From: Neoechinorhynchus agilis
Lineage: Eukaryota; Acanthocephala
Direction: 5' to 3'
DNA length: 64,000 nt
NCBI GenBank assembly: GCA_051530055.1
Contig: CM121341.1
Location: 12,462,001-12,526,000, forward strand
Translations under genes and position numbers: made by a program
The notes under the pieces: model-generated
Seen by the model: the letters and a program-made list of their open reading frames with translations, nothing else
Told to the model about the DNA's origin: nothing
Databases searched by the model: none
Shown here: positions 1 through 12,510 of the stretch, piece after piece
How positions within the stretch are numbered: position 1 is the stretch's first letter
Layout of the letters: each line of letters opens with the position of its first letter

Positions 1-250
1 CAAAAACATCGCAATCAAGAATCATTGAATAAAAACTAAGTTTCGATCACGACGTAACTATGAGTTCACGGCGTATTTCTTCTAAGGTCTTACGTAAGAA
101 CAATGCCCTTAGCATTGAATAAAGGAAATATTGATTCCAAAGGACTAAAAAACTTGATTATTTCGAAGCTTGAAGTACTTTAGCATTTCAAAACTGCTGT
201 CTATCACGAGTAAAATACTTTATTCAAAAATGGCTGCTTTTTGCTCGGAA

Positions 251-1061
251 TCATTGTGTCAAGAATTGATCCCTTACTTCTCCGTACATAATCGCGAGTG
301 GTTGCCGTTTAGTCCGTCCATCAACGTCACTTGCGATGGAATTAGTACGAGTCCCATGGTAAGAAATCGCATTCCTGTCGAAGGTTGTGATTGTCGCTTG
401 ACTTCCATCACTCGTCAAAGACTTCGTTGTCAGTTGAGCGATCCACTTTTCGACAAAGTCCTTTGGTCGCTCTTTAAATTCCTTAAACTGGGCGAGACTG
501 GCGATTATATAGCCGGTCGCGCAAACTAGAATGCCGGCCACCGCAGCATCGCGTCCAGGTCCGAAATTGCAGTAGACAGCATCACCAAGTTTGGATGCAG
601 CTGCATAGGAAATTAGAGTAATTAGAGATAATGACTGGAGTAGGAAAGCGATGAGTGAAAGGCTCCATGACCAAACGTATGCAAATATATGGCATTTTGG
701 CCTTACGAGAGCAATTGTGGTGCTGACCATCAATGCTATTATCCACGAAATAGACCAAATGACGAACAAGGCTTGACAATCTCTCAAAGAAGGAAATATT
801 GATGTCTTAAAGAAAAATCAAGATTTCCTTCGTTAACGTCCCTCGAGGAGATGGATTATAACATGCTACTAACTGTCCAAATAATCTACACTCTTTAAAC
901 AGACCAACCCATCGACTACTGAAAAGACAATTGTAGGTGCCATTCTGGATGAGAGTGGATAGTAGGAAATTGTCACTCAGACATCCACCGATAAAAACGA
1001 AACCACCGAAAAGGCATATTGCATTTCCGAAAATAATAAAAGATGTCTTTCTCAAAGGCAT
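251..1061 (-). CDS. Claudin-like four-transmembrane protein, two exons
   Basis: Two exons (838-1061 and 251-782) are joined by a 55-bp GT..AG intron (783-837) that keeps phase and gives about 251 aa. The start chosen is the first ATG of the open frame (MPLRKTSF). Seen: TM1 at about residues 6-30; a first extracellular loop with an N-glycosylation site (NGT) and RWVGLFKEC followed by a second Cys ten residues on, which resembles the claudin/PMP22 W-GLW-C-C signature; TM2 begins right after the intron; TM3, a short Cys-containing second loop, TM4 and a polar cytoplasmic tail of about 75 aa follow. Known for the family: claudin-like proteins line cell junctions or act as channel partners. The exact role here is inferred only from topology and the loop signature. 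Confidence 0.66.
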
Positions 1062-1564
1062 ATAAGCGTACTCAGTGAGCAATGAGAACGGGTAACTGCG
1101 TTTTATGCCTCAAGAAGTGTCTGTCTAAAGGTCTTTTGACCTTGTGACCTATTGAAATGAAAATGGAAATTAGGCAAGGTATATGGGGACGCCTGCCGTT
1201 TATAGCGAATATTTACCGTGACAATTTCTTAGTCCGCCCGAAAATACGCACTATGGTATAAAAGGTGATTACAATTCAAATCTGGAATCCGTGCTACTTC
1301 CTGAGTTTGCCAATGTCATCATTTAAGTGATTATTTCAATTAAAACGACGTGTAAACGTTCACCGTGATGATTTTATTTTAATAACTCGTTGTTTAGAAT
1401 CAATACTTCAAGAATTAATAACTTGTTTTTATGCGCATAAACCATTTAACAGTAAAGTAAATCGCTCTCAGCAGATTTCCCAACAAATAAATTTGAGAAT
1501 TGTGCAAAGTCAACCTTTACATTTATTTATCTAGCATCCTTCCAAAAGTTGCGAAGCTTTAGAC
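1062..1564. repeat. Upstream spacer and duplicated block A, left copy
   Basis: No gene seen. Positions about 1190-1527 are nearly identical to about 20268-20634; the right copy has one extra insertion of roughly 20 bases. In the left copy this block lies directly before the hAT element, whereas in the right copy it lies after the Q-rich gene. The 8 bp before the hAT (1557-1564, CTTTAGAC) are its target-site duplication. Confidence 0.75.
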
Positions 1565-1728
1565 CAGTGGTTCCAAAACTTTTTGTCCTTTTCAGGTGAA
1601 AACTTTGTCATGGCCCCAAGGTTGAAAATCCACTAAACGCATAAATGAAAACTTTCATTTAAAACAAAATACAAATTTAATGACTTTTATTAACTTTAGG
1701 GGATATTATAAGATTTTTTATGTCCATA

Positions 1729-2682
1729 TCAATTATCAGCAAACCGTAAATCCACACGAGCACCAATATCAGTCGGGTTCTTTTCTTTGTTATAAGGTTC
1801 ATGGCGGCTCTGAATCCATGATCCACCACATGTGAAAAAGGGAAAGGAATTGACAAAACGAGAATCTGAAATTAAAGAGTTATGAATTCTCGCTACCAGG
1901 GGTAAGCCCCAAACTGATTGTTTGCAACCATTGACGGGTAACTGCTCGCTGCCTGAATCTCCACACCGAAGATTAAGCGCCCCCACGAAATATTCATTTA
2001 AAGTGTAATCCTTGCCAAGAACGGATTTAACTATTTTGCGGCTTGCTTCATACGATCCCAAATTAGCTAGCACAGAAATATCAGCTGCTTTTCGGAAAGC
2101 CAAACCGCCTAATGAAACAGGCAAGGACGCTTGACGCCAGGCATCGTCCGACGGCTGAGTATTTAAAAATTTCTCGAGAGAGGCTTTCACCGTCTCGTCT
2201 AATTTTGCCAGCTTATCCTTATCTCCGTCTACGAGCTTCGAAGAAACGCGTCCAGCAAGCGACCGATTTGAGTTTCGGCGGTGGCCACGCTCCTGGACAC
2301 AATCCTTACGTAACTCGAATGCTGTCGAAATGCATTGAGTAAAATTTTTGTCAAAAGAACTTATTCGCTTTTTTATTTTTGTAGTCAGTGATCCTTCAGA
2401 AACATCACCAGCGGAAAACACCAGTCTAGTTTACACAAAAAGACGCATTCACGGCAACTCTGAGTTAGTCTCGATGCAGTCTGTCTATAAAAAGGTGAAT
2501 CTCTTTGCGGCCTGATATCGCGCGCCCCTTGGGATTCTTTTCAGAAGGTTCCTGGGCAGAACTCGCACAATATTCCCTACAAATGCAATTTCATTTTGTA
2601 CTGGTGATAGGATTCTGGCGCACACCATCAATGGACATAGGGCGTGAACGGGAACCGCCGCGGCGTTAATTGCGGGGTCCAT
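1729..2682 (-). mobile_element. LINE relic: C-terminal part of a reverse-transcriptase ORF
   Basis: The open stretch at 1729-2421 contains WRQASLPVSLGGLAFRKA, which is characteristic of the region after the RT domain in LINE-type ORFs, followed by a Ser/Leu-rich tail. A second open piece (2485-2682, other frame) precedes it, so the copy is broken and 5' truncated. It lies inside the hAT. The end of the same relic is kept in the right hAT copy near 16489-16560, so it was captured before the locus was duplicated. Confidence 0.6.
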
Positions 2683-3279
2683 GGACCCTAAGAACTCCTG
2701 TTTTCGTCAGGGAGAAAATCCCATCACAAACCTCACATAATCATGTTGAGAAGCTCGGCCCTTGGCTGACGAAGTTGAAATAATCACATTGACGTTATTC
2801 TCTTCACTTGGCTCGTTTTGGGCAGGCAAGTTTCCGTCTTCATATTGTAGTCTAGCATCCAGGTGCCGTAAGTGGTGGAGGCGGCATTGGTGTCGTCGGT
2901 GGTGGAGGCGTTTAAAAAGCAGCTCTTGGATGAGTATGGATTCATCTTTATTTGGGATCTGAGTATGTCACCCAACCAAAAAGATTCAAAACTTAGTTTT
3001 TAATATGCAAGTCGTTCAGATCCGCATTAAGAGCCGTTAAGTGTTTAGATTAAGTAAACAAATCTTTATCTCTACTTTGAAAATTCGAAAGATTTGGAAA
3101 CTGAGAACATCCTCCTTTTCCTAAGTTTTCTTTGTACAGAAATGTTTTTGTGACAAACGCAGAAACTATGCTTTCAGTTTTGATTAAATTTAATTAGTTT
3201 AAAATTAGTTTCGCTAAATTAGGCTAATGAATTGGTCATAGAGGCCATGTAATTTTCTTGAACTAATTAAATTGCGTCG

Positions 3280-6200
3280 TGTTATAATATATGCCTGAAT
3301 TAGACCTGAACTAGGTTTTATTGAGCCAACGAAACAAAATAACAAAACGAACGTGCGCACACTTGAAACCGCCCCTATCGATCGGTCAATTGTGACACCC
3401 CCCCCTTCAATATTGTTTCTTCCGAACGCGGCAGGACCTCCTGACTTCTTGTCCATTCTCCATGACATACTCCGTCCCCATTTTTTCCATTTCAGCGGTA
3501 TCATTTTCTTTTGCGTCTCCTAAGAATTGAGGGTATTCTTTGCTCGTTTCGTTCTCCGATAAATCGCCTCAAGTGGAAGCCAATCTTTGTGTGGAAACCA
3601 ATTGGCGATGACCATCGTAGAATTCAATCAGTGCATTCTTTTCATTGGCGCTGATCAGTCTCACTTCGTTCACCTGGTCGTCAAATTTCGATTTGGGTTC
3701 GTGTTTCGAAAGTAAGCTTTCTCATAGGACTAGATCCAGCCCGGTATGGGTGAGAATATCTCACATCGTCGCAGGAAGTCGAACATTCGCTCATGAGGGG
3801 TCTGACCAGTGCTCGTACAAAGTTGCATGCGTATTTTTGCGAGTGCCTCATGAAGTATATCGGACCATTTGCTTATGGACAGGTTCCTATCATTTAGTAT
3901 TAGCTCAATTGTTTTCCAAATAGTTCCGTTGAGCCTTTCACATTGTCCATTTCCTTGAGGATGATATGAAGTAGTATGGCTTAGACAAATGCGTTTCGAG
4001 TTGAGCCATATGCGTAGGCACGTAAAAGAGGAACCTCGATCAGAATGAACATAATCGGGATATCCGAAGATCGCGAATAATTGAGAGAGGCATATTCTAA
4101 CAGTATTGGCGGAGCAATTATGGCATGCGAACGCGAACGGGAATCTAGAATATTCATCGATGGCGACTAGTAGATATTGGTACTCATTGTTCGTACGAGG
4201 AAGCGGTCCTTTGAAGTCTATTGATAGACGTTCAAAAGGTCTTGTGGCCTTGACGAATTGTAGACCTTGTGGCTTGAAAAACCTCGGCTTAACACGACAG
4301 CACACAGGGCAAGCGGCGATAACTTCACGGATTTCCTGTAAAGAGAAGGCAATGTTATTCTGCCTCGTATAATGCTGCATTCTTGTAACACTGGGATGAC
4401 CAAGTTTTCTATGGTTTTCGTGGAGTCGTCGAAGTCTCGAACCATTTTCTCCGTCATATATTGCTGCGCAACTATCGCGTGACAGAACGTCGGCTGCTAG
4501 ATTTCGTCCGGCGCGATATTTCAATGTATATTTATAGGAGGGATGGCGACGGTCGAGGAAGGACAAAAGCTGGAATTCGGCGGGTGGTGAGTGTGTTAAT
4601 TGTCGAGAGATGAAGATTGATTGAATACATGTTGTCTTACAAAAAAAAGTTCTAACTTCCAACGAAGGATTCGCTCGTTTCTAATTTTTTTGAATGTTGT
4701 TGGTTCATCATGAATGAGATTGATTTTTGATTAGTGACTACAGTGAATGGTCGAATGGCCAAGAAATATCTCCAGTGTTTCGCAGCTTCAACTAAAGCAT
4801 ACGCTTCCTTTTCGACGATATGGTATCGCTTTTCGTGTTTGTTCAATGTCTTCGAAAAGAAGGCCGCAGGGCGTCCACTATGGAATAAAGCCGCTCCAAC
4901 GGCGTTTTCCGAAGCATCTGTTTCAAGGACAAATTCTTTTCCTTCGTCGATACTATTAATCACCGCATTTTTGATATCGGCTTTTAGGGACCGAATCAAG
5001 ATCGTTATTTCATTGGACAAGGGAAATTTTATGTGATTATATACCAAGAACTGAATTCTCTTCGAATAATTCGGAATCCACCGACTGTAGTACGCGAAAA
5101 ATCCCATTAATCGTTGAAGCGTTTTCTTGTCGGTGAAAGTCGCTATGTCGTTGAGAGGCTTAAGTCTGTTAGGGTCAGGTCTTAATCGTCCATCCCCGAT
5201 TTCGTATCCTAGCACAAAAACTCTTTTGAGTCCATATCGGCTTTTCGAGCCGTTTAGTCTCAACCCTCTCTTGATCGCCGCTTCCTTGAAACGTTCAAGA
5301 TTTTGATCATGTTCTTGTTGGGTCTTCCCACGTATGACTACATCATCCAAATACGAATAAGTATTTGCGAGTTTATTTTCGTCGATGATGTGATTCATAA
5401 AGCGTTGGAACACGGCCACGCCATTCGTGAATCCCATGGGAACCTTCTTGAATCGGTATAATCTTCCGCAAGCTTCGAAGGACGTATAATTTCTCTCTTT
5501 GGCGTCTATCGGAACTTGATAGTATGCATCCTTCAAGTCAATTTGACTAAACACTGTATTCTTTGCGATATCATTAAGTATGGTTTCAATTTTCGGTAAC
5601 GGGTAGGCATCCAGGTATGTAAACCTATTTATCGTTTGAGAAAAGTCGACAACAAGTGGTTTTTTGCCGTTTTCTTTTTTAACCAGGACAACTTGAGCAC
5701 GCCACGGCGAGTTTGAAGTCTCTATAATATCATCTTTAAGCATACGTCCTATCTCCGATTTGATAAATTGAAAATCCGTTACCAAGATACGATCTAGATT
5801 TCGTGGCGATGGCAATCAGCGCTCAAATTTTCGAAAAGGGTCGGACTGAATACGGTCTCGCTTGATGTATGATCGGTAACGGCGGCTGTCAATTCGATAA
5901 TGTTTCCCTCTCCATTCAGTTTTACTCGTAATTCCTTGTGTAGTTTGATAAAGGGCAAGCCCAAGATAATGTCAGAGCATAAGTCAGGCAATATATAGAA
6001 TTCTAAGTTTTCAATATTCTGCTCCTCATACTGTACATTGGTATAGGTCGTTCCTAGCGCCCGTCCGGATGCCATAGAAACATTCATACATGCAGGCTCT
6101 GAAACAAGATTAAGTTTCTTCGAGGTGCTGTTGTCGATGAAATTGAGAGAGCTACCGGCATCGAGTAAGGTTTGAAACGTCTTGTTTTGAATCGTTACTG

Positions 6201-7178
6201 GGATTTCCAGCGAGGTCGGTTTCGAGGGGCCAAGAAAAACGGACGATAGTTCGGCCTTATTGGGTTTTTTTGGATCTGCACATCTTAGCGAAAATCCTAC
6301 TTTTTGGCTTAGCAGGACATAGGTTTCTGGGATGTTGCTTATTCCCACAGAAAAAGCATATTGATCCACCGGAAAATCTCTCGCTCTTACCTCTACCAGA
6401 ATCAGCAAAGGTAGAATCAGCGACGGTTAGACTGCGTAAGCATTCGCTGGTTTTACTGTCATCGAATTGTCCCAAACCATCTACCGCACATTGGATACTT
6501 TTCGAGATTGTGATAGCCTTTGATAGGGTCAAATCCTCGATTTCCAACAATCTTCCCCTTATGTTACTCGATTTGATCCCAGCAATAAATGCATCTCGGA
6601 TGGATTCATCTTTGATGTCTTCTCCACTAGATGTCTTGAAGCCCCAATCACGAGCGATGTTCCTTAAGCTCAGGACGTGTTGATCGATGTCCTCCGAATC
6701 CAGCTGTTTGCGAGTGGCGAGCAAATGTCGAGTCAATACAACATTTGGTTTTTTGACAGAACGCATCGTCAAAAATTTGGGCTTCCTCGCCAAGCTCAAG
6801 TACATCCGGTCCAATATTGGCAAATAGGTACTCGATTTTGTCATCCTTGTTCTTGACCAATTGTATGAGGTACTTGAAGTTCCTTTTCCACAATTTGAAT
6901 CTTTTCGCCGAACCGTTTTCACGCGGTAACGTATTGAACCGTTCAATTTTAAAGTTGGGGTTCATTCTTTGGCATGAACTGGTTGAATCGTCCAATAGAG
7001 ATTTTTCGTTCTCCATAGAATTCGAATAGGAGGTTGGCTCAATAAATTGTCATAATATATGCCTGAAGTAGACCTGAACTAGGTTTTATTGAGCCAAAGA
7101 AACGAAATAACAAAACGAACGTGCGCACACTTGAAACCGCCACTATCGATCGGTCAATTGTGACGCTCAATATTACAC
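3280..7178 (-). mobile_element. Ty3/gypsy LTR retrotransposon fossil
   Basis: A virus-like element of about 3.9 kb on the minus strand. Short LTRs (about 130 bp, near 3280-3415 and 7048-7178) begin TGT and flank gag with a CCHC-type knuckle, an aspartic protease (LLDAGSS), reverse transcriptase (YLDD), RNase H and an integrase core, in Ty3/gypsy order. A CGTCG-like target duplication borders it, and the paralogous site near 17055-17100 lacks it, so the insertion came after the locus was duplicated. The LTRs differ at several positions, which suggests moderate age. It is broken by several interruptions and treated as a fossil. Confidence 0.85.
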
Positions 7179-7459
7179 GTCGTAAATAATTCTCTTTGTT
7201 TTCAAGGAATTCCAACATTAATTTGTGAAATACAAACAAACAGAATTTTTGTCTAAGAGAGATGCTTATATTTTAATCAGGACTTAAACATATCGACCTA
7301 GGAATTTATTTATTTTGAGTTGAAAATAATAATAAATATTGATCACAATTTTCTTCTTTTACATTAAACCTAGTACGGACCAATCCGTAGCAATGCCAGC
7401 GAACCCTGGGGGTTCGTACGGACCACTTTGGGAACGACTGCATTAGACTAATTTATTTA

Positions 7460-9015
7460 CCTCAATCGTCTCATAAATCTGGCATCGCTTCAGTGGTCAC
7501 TAATATGCAATCTACGCTTTTCCATCATTTCACCGGTTGTGTATCTTCTTCGTCAATTTCCTCTGCTACTTTTCGAACTGTTCCCTTCTTCGTTTGGTTT
7601 TCACTTTCATTCGCTTCGCCTATAATCCCTGTCGATTCATTGAGCAGAATCTTATAAGCATCGAGGATGCGATTTGGCTTGGGATTTCTAATATTAATTG
7701 GAATTCCGTATGAGGCCATCAGTGGTAAGAATGTATCCATGAGGAAAACCTTTACTCGCTTCAGAGCATCGCTACTCAGTTGATGTTGACCCTGAAAATC
7801 CTGCACAACCCTGTACGCCATTATAAATATTCTTGCCTTAACTTCTGCGAACGATGCGAAACTGAATCTACAATAGAAAAGCTCTGAGATATCTTACCTT
7901 TGATCACACCCCGTTTAAATCTTGAAATGAATTCAATAATCAATGGCAAAATCTCATTGATTTCGCTGTAGCACAGATCATTCCGTACATCGTCGTGGGT
8001 TATGTGCACTACAGAATCTTCTTCACTGGTGATTTCTATAATTTGCGGTTCCGCAGAAGTTGGCACCCTCGGTGATGTGGCTGCCGGTGGTTCATTATTA
8101 GTTGCTATTGTTTCAGTGCTTTTATTAGGGGATCGACGGGGTGATTGTCGCGCAAGGACGGGTTCCGGCCTACATGGGAAATGGATATAAGCCCACCGCA
8201 CGACTAGGAGAAACTTACTTAAAATCAGTGTATTCGTGGACGTTTTCAACCTTTTCCTGGTGCTGATTATTAGACTGAAGTTGTCCGGGCATATATTGAA
8301 ATTGATTCGGCGAATTTACTGGGTTTTGTTGGTCAATTGGACGCTGGATGCAAAATGCTTCCTGAGGTTGAATAAGCAGTTGATTTGAAAGATTAATCAC
8401 AGCTTCAGTCGTCGATTGATTTAAAGTTGCCGGTTGCTCGCGCTGGGTTTTGGCCATTGTAACGTTATTTTGTTGAGCAAAGTATGGATAAGGTAATATA
8501 TTGTGTTCCGGTCTCGAATGCAAATTTGCGGCATGAAGATTTGTGTTGAATTGTTGATTGCTTCCTTCATGGGGATTATATTGATTTTGTTGTTGCTGAA
8601 GTGACAACTGACTCGCCAATTGGAATTGATGAACGTATGATGATTGATCTTGATTCCAAGCTGTATTTGGCTGATGAGTAACCTGTTGTTGTTGAAAATA
8701 TTGTACTGGAAATGTCGCTGAAATTTGTGCACTTTGTTGTTGAAGTTGATTTGCTGTCAAAATCGACTGTTGATAATGTTGTCCTTGACATAGTTGATAT
8801 AGCTCATTCGGCCTCTGTCCAAATGATTGAAAATTAGATACGTTTGAATAAGGCAAATTTTGTAGTTGGCCGGGTTGTTGCTGTTGCCAGCCGTCTTGCT
8901 CCTGCTGCCTTTGATCCAATAATTGACAATTTGAAGGGAAATTAAGGACAGTCCCCGGTGTATATGAGTTATGCAATGTATATTGTCCGCCGTCATGGTT
9001 AGACTGTCCATTAGA
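7460..9015 (-). pseudogene. Truncated copy of the Q-rich nuclear protein gene
   Basis: This matches the gene at 17395-19419 almost base for base (constant offset 10293 over 7821-9015), including both small introns. It lacks about 355 bp of the 3' coding part (counterpart about 17468-17822) and about 550 bp at the 5' end (counterpart about 19305-19857), which removes the start codon, the first ~38 residues and the upstream region. No intact product can be expected. The near identity of the rest indicates a recent duplication or gene conversion. Confidence 0.8.
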
Positions 9016-9790
9016 AATGATTGTTAGCACGTAGATTTATAAGTCCGTAAATGTTCTGAAATCTACCGAAATAGCTTTGCGATAGTATACTTAATTAATG
9101 TTATTTTAAAGGAAATGATGTTGATACATCCAATAAAAAAATTTGGCCGTTTTACATCCATCAAAAAATACTGGTGCTTTTAAAATCAACTTCATTTAAA
9201 AATCATGCGGTTCATTACTTGATTTTTTCTGAATAAAATACAACTCTCTGCCGTTCAAAAGAATCATTGTATCTTTCATCTGAACATGCGAATTCAAAAC
9301 CTTCCACAGTGATCGCCACATCGATTAAAATTCAAACATTTACAACGATCTCCAATTTTTGGGTCTCCAATCCGATCTAATAATATCCCTGCCTATATCA
9401 ATCTCCCGGTTTTAAAATGGCATCATATAATAACAATCCCCTCTTTTCCTTTACTTCCGAAAGAGGTTATTCATCGGAAATTCCTGGGATCAAAGAAGAT
9501 CGGGAAATCATTCGATCGATCTCGTATTATGTTGGCAAAATCAAGATCCACTTTATAAATGTCAATTTCTCTGGTAGTTACAATGATTCCGCCGTCAGCA
9601 AATGAGACTCCCTTGGCATAACAATTTCGAGCGGCAATTATAACTCCACGTTTCCGGTTTCCAGACTATTCCCGGATATCGATTTGTCCGACAGAGATAG
9701 GAGTTTGAGTCAAAGCATTACTGTAGGATTCTATTTTTCAAATCGAGCAAAACCGGTAAAACCATTCCTAGAGCAGTTATCAAAGAAAAC
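9016..9790. other. Non-coding stretch with copied 5' flank
   Basis: The first ~230 bases (to about 9240) match the upstream flank of the right-hand Q-rich gene (about 19858-20058). The remainder is A+T-rich with only short open frames (for example 9417-9605, 62 codons) that show no recognisable motif. Confidence 0.6.
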
Positions 9791-10171
9791 GTGGACACAA
9801 GAATTAAGGAATTGAGGTCAAATTCAGTTACAACGACATTTCCAATCAAACGACTATCATTTTCCACATTGCAGCGGCTATCAAAAATGGGAACATTGGT
9901 CCCAGAACTGTGTCCGTTCTGCGCTCAAAATTATTGCAGTGAAAAGTGCCCTAAATCCGTGAAATTGTGTGCGAACTGTGGTCAATCAAGTTATTTCGGG
10001 TTTGCAAGATCTTATCCGGAGTTAAATAATAACGCGTTTATTGAAAATACAAGGAAAGGTTTAGGAGGACCCATGTACCTTTGGGTCCTCATCCGTCAAT
10101 ATGGGTATATGCAGTCGAGGGGTGTCCGTTCAGGAGGTAATATCTGGTCGGAGAGCTGTCTATTCTGGTAA
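9791..10171 (+). mobile_element. Retroelement-like ORF fragment with zinc-knuckle cysteines
   Basis: An open frame of 126 codons carries C-x2-C-x4-C-x3-C followed by C-x2-C (CPFCAQNYCSEKC then CANC), an arrangement like the Cys knuckles of LINE ORF1 or gag-type proteins. The basic first part and the following drift into simple sequence fit an element remnant rather than a host gene. The class is not certain. Confidence 0.35.
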
Positions 10172-10325
10172 AGACTATCCAGTCGGAGACGGTTCGTTCG
10201 GGTGAGGGTGTGTCCGTTCGATTGAGAATATCTGGTTGGGTTGGAAGGTCCGTTCTGGTGGGAGTTGGTGTTTATTGCTTGCAGGGGCACTTGTAAGGTT
10301 GCTCTTTCCTCAGAATCATTTCAGG

Positions 10326-10800
10326 TTATGATAATCGAGAAGATTGGGCAGCATGGAAAAAGAAGCATAGATATAGGGAGGTGCGAGGTAAAGAAGGGTG
10401 AAACGAATTAGGATTAGGAGTATTGTACTTGCGTGAAAAGGGAGCGATATGTGGAAGAAATTGTGGTAGTAGGGTTGAGAGGCGTTTTGATCGTTTTATG
10501 AAAATAGCATCAAGACATTCGGTGAGAGGGTGAACTTCAGCTATGCAAATTTTAGATGCTCTTTTATGAAGAATTTCAAGACGGCGGATTGGCGATTTGG
10601 AAAGGTTGCAAAATACGGGGTAACTGTAGGTGAGAGGTGGTAAGATAAAGTAGAAGTAAAATTTGTAGAGGTCGAGTGAAGGGATTCCTAAATGTCGGAG
10701 GCGTTTAAGGAGATAAATTTTAAAGGTGTTGTGCTTGAGGGACAGAGTGATGCGCGAGTCCCATTTCAAATTTGATTGGAATTGCATAAACAGAATTCTT
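10326..10800 (-). mobile_element. LINE relic, C-terminal RT region
   Basis: The translated minus strand shows FQSNLKWDSRI, a YSYPVFCNL segment and LHKRASKIC, the pattern found after the RT palm in this window's LINE family (compare FHKRAARICG in the copy at 46740-47580, and a weaker copy inside both inverted arms near 35074-35570). It is 5' truncated. Decayed G/T-rich sequence with no recognisable coding runs downstream to about 10180. Confidence 0.6.
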
Positions 10801-11938
10801 AGGGTTATGTGGTCACAACAACAAATATCGATAAAGGCATCCCCCTCTCATCTTCACCGTTGTGCCAGGTTCCGGGAAACAACTCAAACGAATCCGCCTC
10901 GCTTGATCCACAATAACCACGATTCTAATTTATCGTTAGACGCAAAATTATCTGACTTCACTTTTAACGTCTTAAAAATGGTAGATTTGCGAATTAATGG
11001 AGCTATCAAACATCTAGAAGCACGGCTTACTAAGCATTTTTACTCGATGTTGGCAGCAATTCAATGTAGTATAAATTGAGCGGAATCGTACAATACGTTT
11101 AATTCATAGGTGCCTAAGAAGCGGGTTAAGAAAACTTAAACGTCGGACATCACTATCGATTCCGCGATGGATGCCGATATGGACGACAACGAAGAGTTTG
11201 TCAAGAGTTATCGTTGAGATCAAGCATTGCCGCTCACTCAAAATTCGCTCCGTAACATATTCACCCAACTCTTCCACCAGCCAACTCTCGCAAACTACAT
11301 CTCCTTCAAGCTCTTTCAAACAGCCATTTCTCTCCATTCATTTCACTAACATAAGAAGTCTTACCAAAAATAGATCATCTTTCGCTTTTAGCCACTACCG
11401 CCAACGCAGACATTCTGGTTATTGTGAAAACATGGTTGCACTCCTCCAATTCCGACATCGCCTGGATACCTGGCTACACGTCTTTCCACTCTTACAGAGA
11501 CGAACGCGTAGGAGGTGGAATCTCCATTTTCATTCGGTCCGACCTCCCTTACTCCCTGTCAACTCCTTACCAATCACCATACTTAGAATTCATCCACACA
11601 ACGCTATCTCTCAAACTTCAATCAGGCAGCCTAAATTTAACCATTATCGGTATCTATCGTCCTCCCTCAGCCAATCTACAAGTGGCATCGCAGGATATTG
11701 ATGCATTGATGCAATGATAGTAATCTTGAACATCTAATCATTCTTGGTGATTTCAATAATCTTCCTACATCACTATCTCTCTTTGACTTCGTCCAGTTAG
11801 CAAAATTTCCTAATCGCCACGACTCACATCTCGGTAAAATCTTTACCAACATCCACAAATACAAGGCTGCTAAAAAATTACCTCCAATCTCGTCCTCAGA
11901 CCACTGCGCAATAATCCTCTCTCCCTCATCACCTTTGG
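10801..11938 (+). mobile_element. LINE fragment: 5' region and APE-type endonuclease, cut by a PLE fragment
   Basis: From about 11330 the plus strand encodes the endonuclease of the same C-rich LINE family as 41400-47580: FTNIRSL, a GGGISIFIRSDLPYS segment, IIGIYRPPS, ILGDFNN (after a frame change near 11715) and SSDHCAIILSPSSP. The reading frame changes at least twice, so it is dead. It stops abruptly at the SSDH region where a PLE fragment begins. 10801-11330 is probably its ORF1-side leader; no clear motif there. Confidence 0.6.
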
Positions 11939-12510
11939 GCACAACTATGGCTAACGTCTACATGAACTATGTAGAACAGCGGACACTGGATAGCACCGCC
12001 CAAGAGGGCCGTCCCAGCTTCTACACTCGATATGTAGATGACATCTTAACCATATTCAAGGATAAAGTAGACGTGATCAATTTCAAGAATAAACTTGAAG
12101 CAATGTCTACCTTGAAATTCACCATTGGTCAGTGTAGCAAGCATGATTTCTTTTTCTTGGACGTCCGAATCTCGCTACAACCAGGACAACCACTAGAAAC
12201 CGCCGTCACATTTCCAGTACCTATATTGACTACGCTATATGCAAGTTGATAGACAGGATAAAGCAACACAGATACAAAACAAGTGCGACGATACACAAGC
12301 ATATAAAGGATGGACATGGAGGCGTCTATACCTCAAACTTCGAATCCGAATTCAAGATCCTCTGTAAGGACAATGAAGCCACAAGACTAAGATTGGCTTA
12401 GGCAATGATCATCCGTCATGACAGACCCTCAATCAGGGTCAAATATAAAGAGATGTTCAGTGGTCTCAGATTGCATAGCCAGTTGCACTGGCGCAGAGAT
12501 AAAAGTGTGT
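11939..12510 (+). mobile_element. Penelope-like element fragment (RT end plus part of GIY-YIG domain)
   Basis: The plus strand encodes GTTMANVYMNYVE, then FYTRYVDDILTIF, the RT active-site region in PLE style. After a gap comes a piece like the second half of a GIY-YIG endonuclease (RIKQHRYKTSATIHKHIKDG, then FKILCKD). It is 5' truncated and internally broken. It sits directly after the LINE endonuclease fragment, apparently inserted into it. Confidence 0.6.

Larger units (their letters stand above)
1565..7440 (-). mobile_element. hAT-type DNA transposon, left copy, enlarged by later insertions
   Basis: The ends are imperfect inverted repeats, CAGTGGTTCCAAAACTTTTT at 1565 against the complement of the end at 7440 (CAGTCGTTCCCAAAG...). 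They are flanked by 8-bp target duplications CTTTAGAC (1557-1564) and CATTAGAC (7441-7448). Both the terminus and the 8-bp duplication are hallmarks of hAT elements. The interior holds a LINE relic (1729-2682), a degraded counterpart of the transposase tail seen at 16732-17043 (about 2960-3260), and a Ty3/gypsy insertion (about 3280-7178). The same element with the same target duplication is at 16308-17378, so the locus was duplicated after the hAT landed. It codes for no working transposase. Confidence 0.72.
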
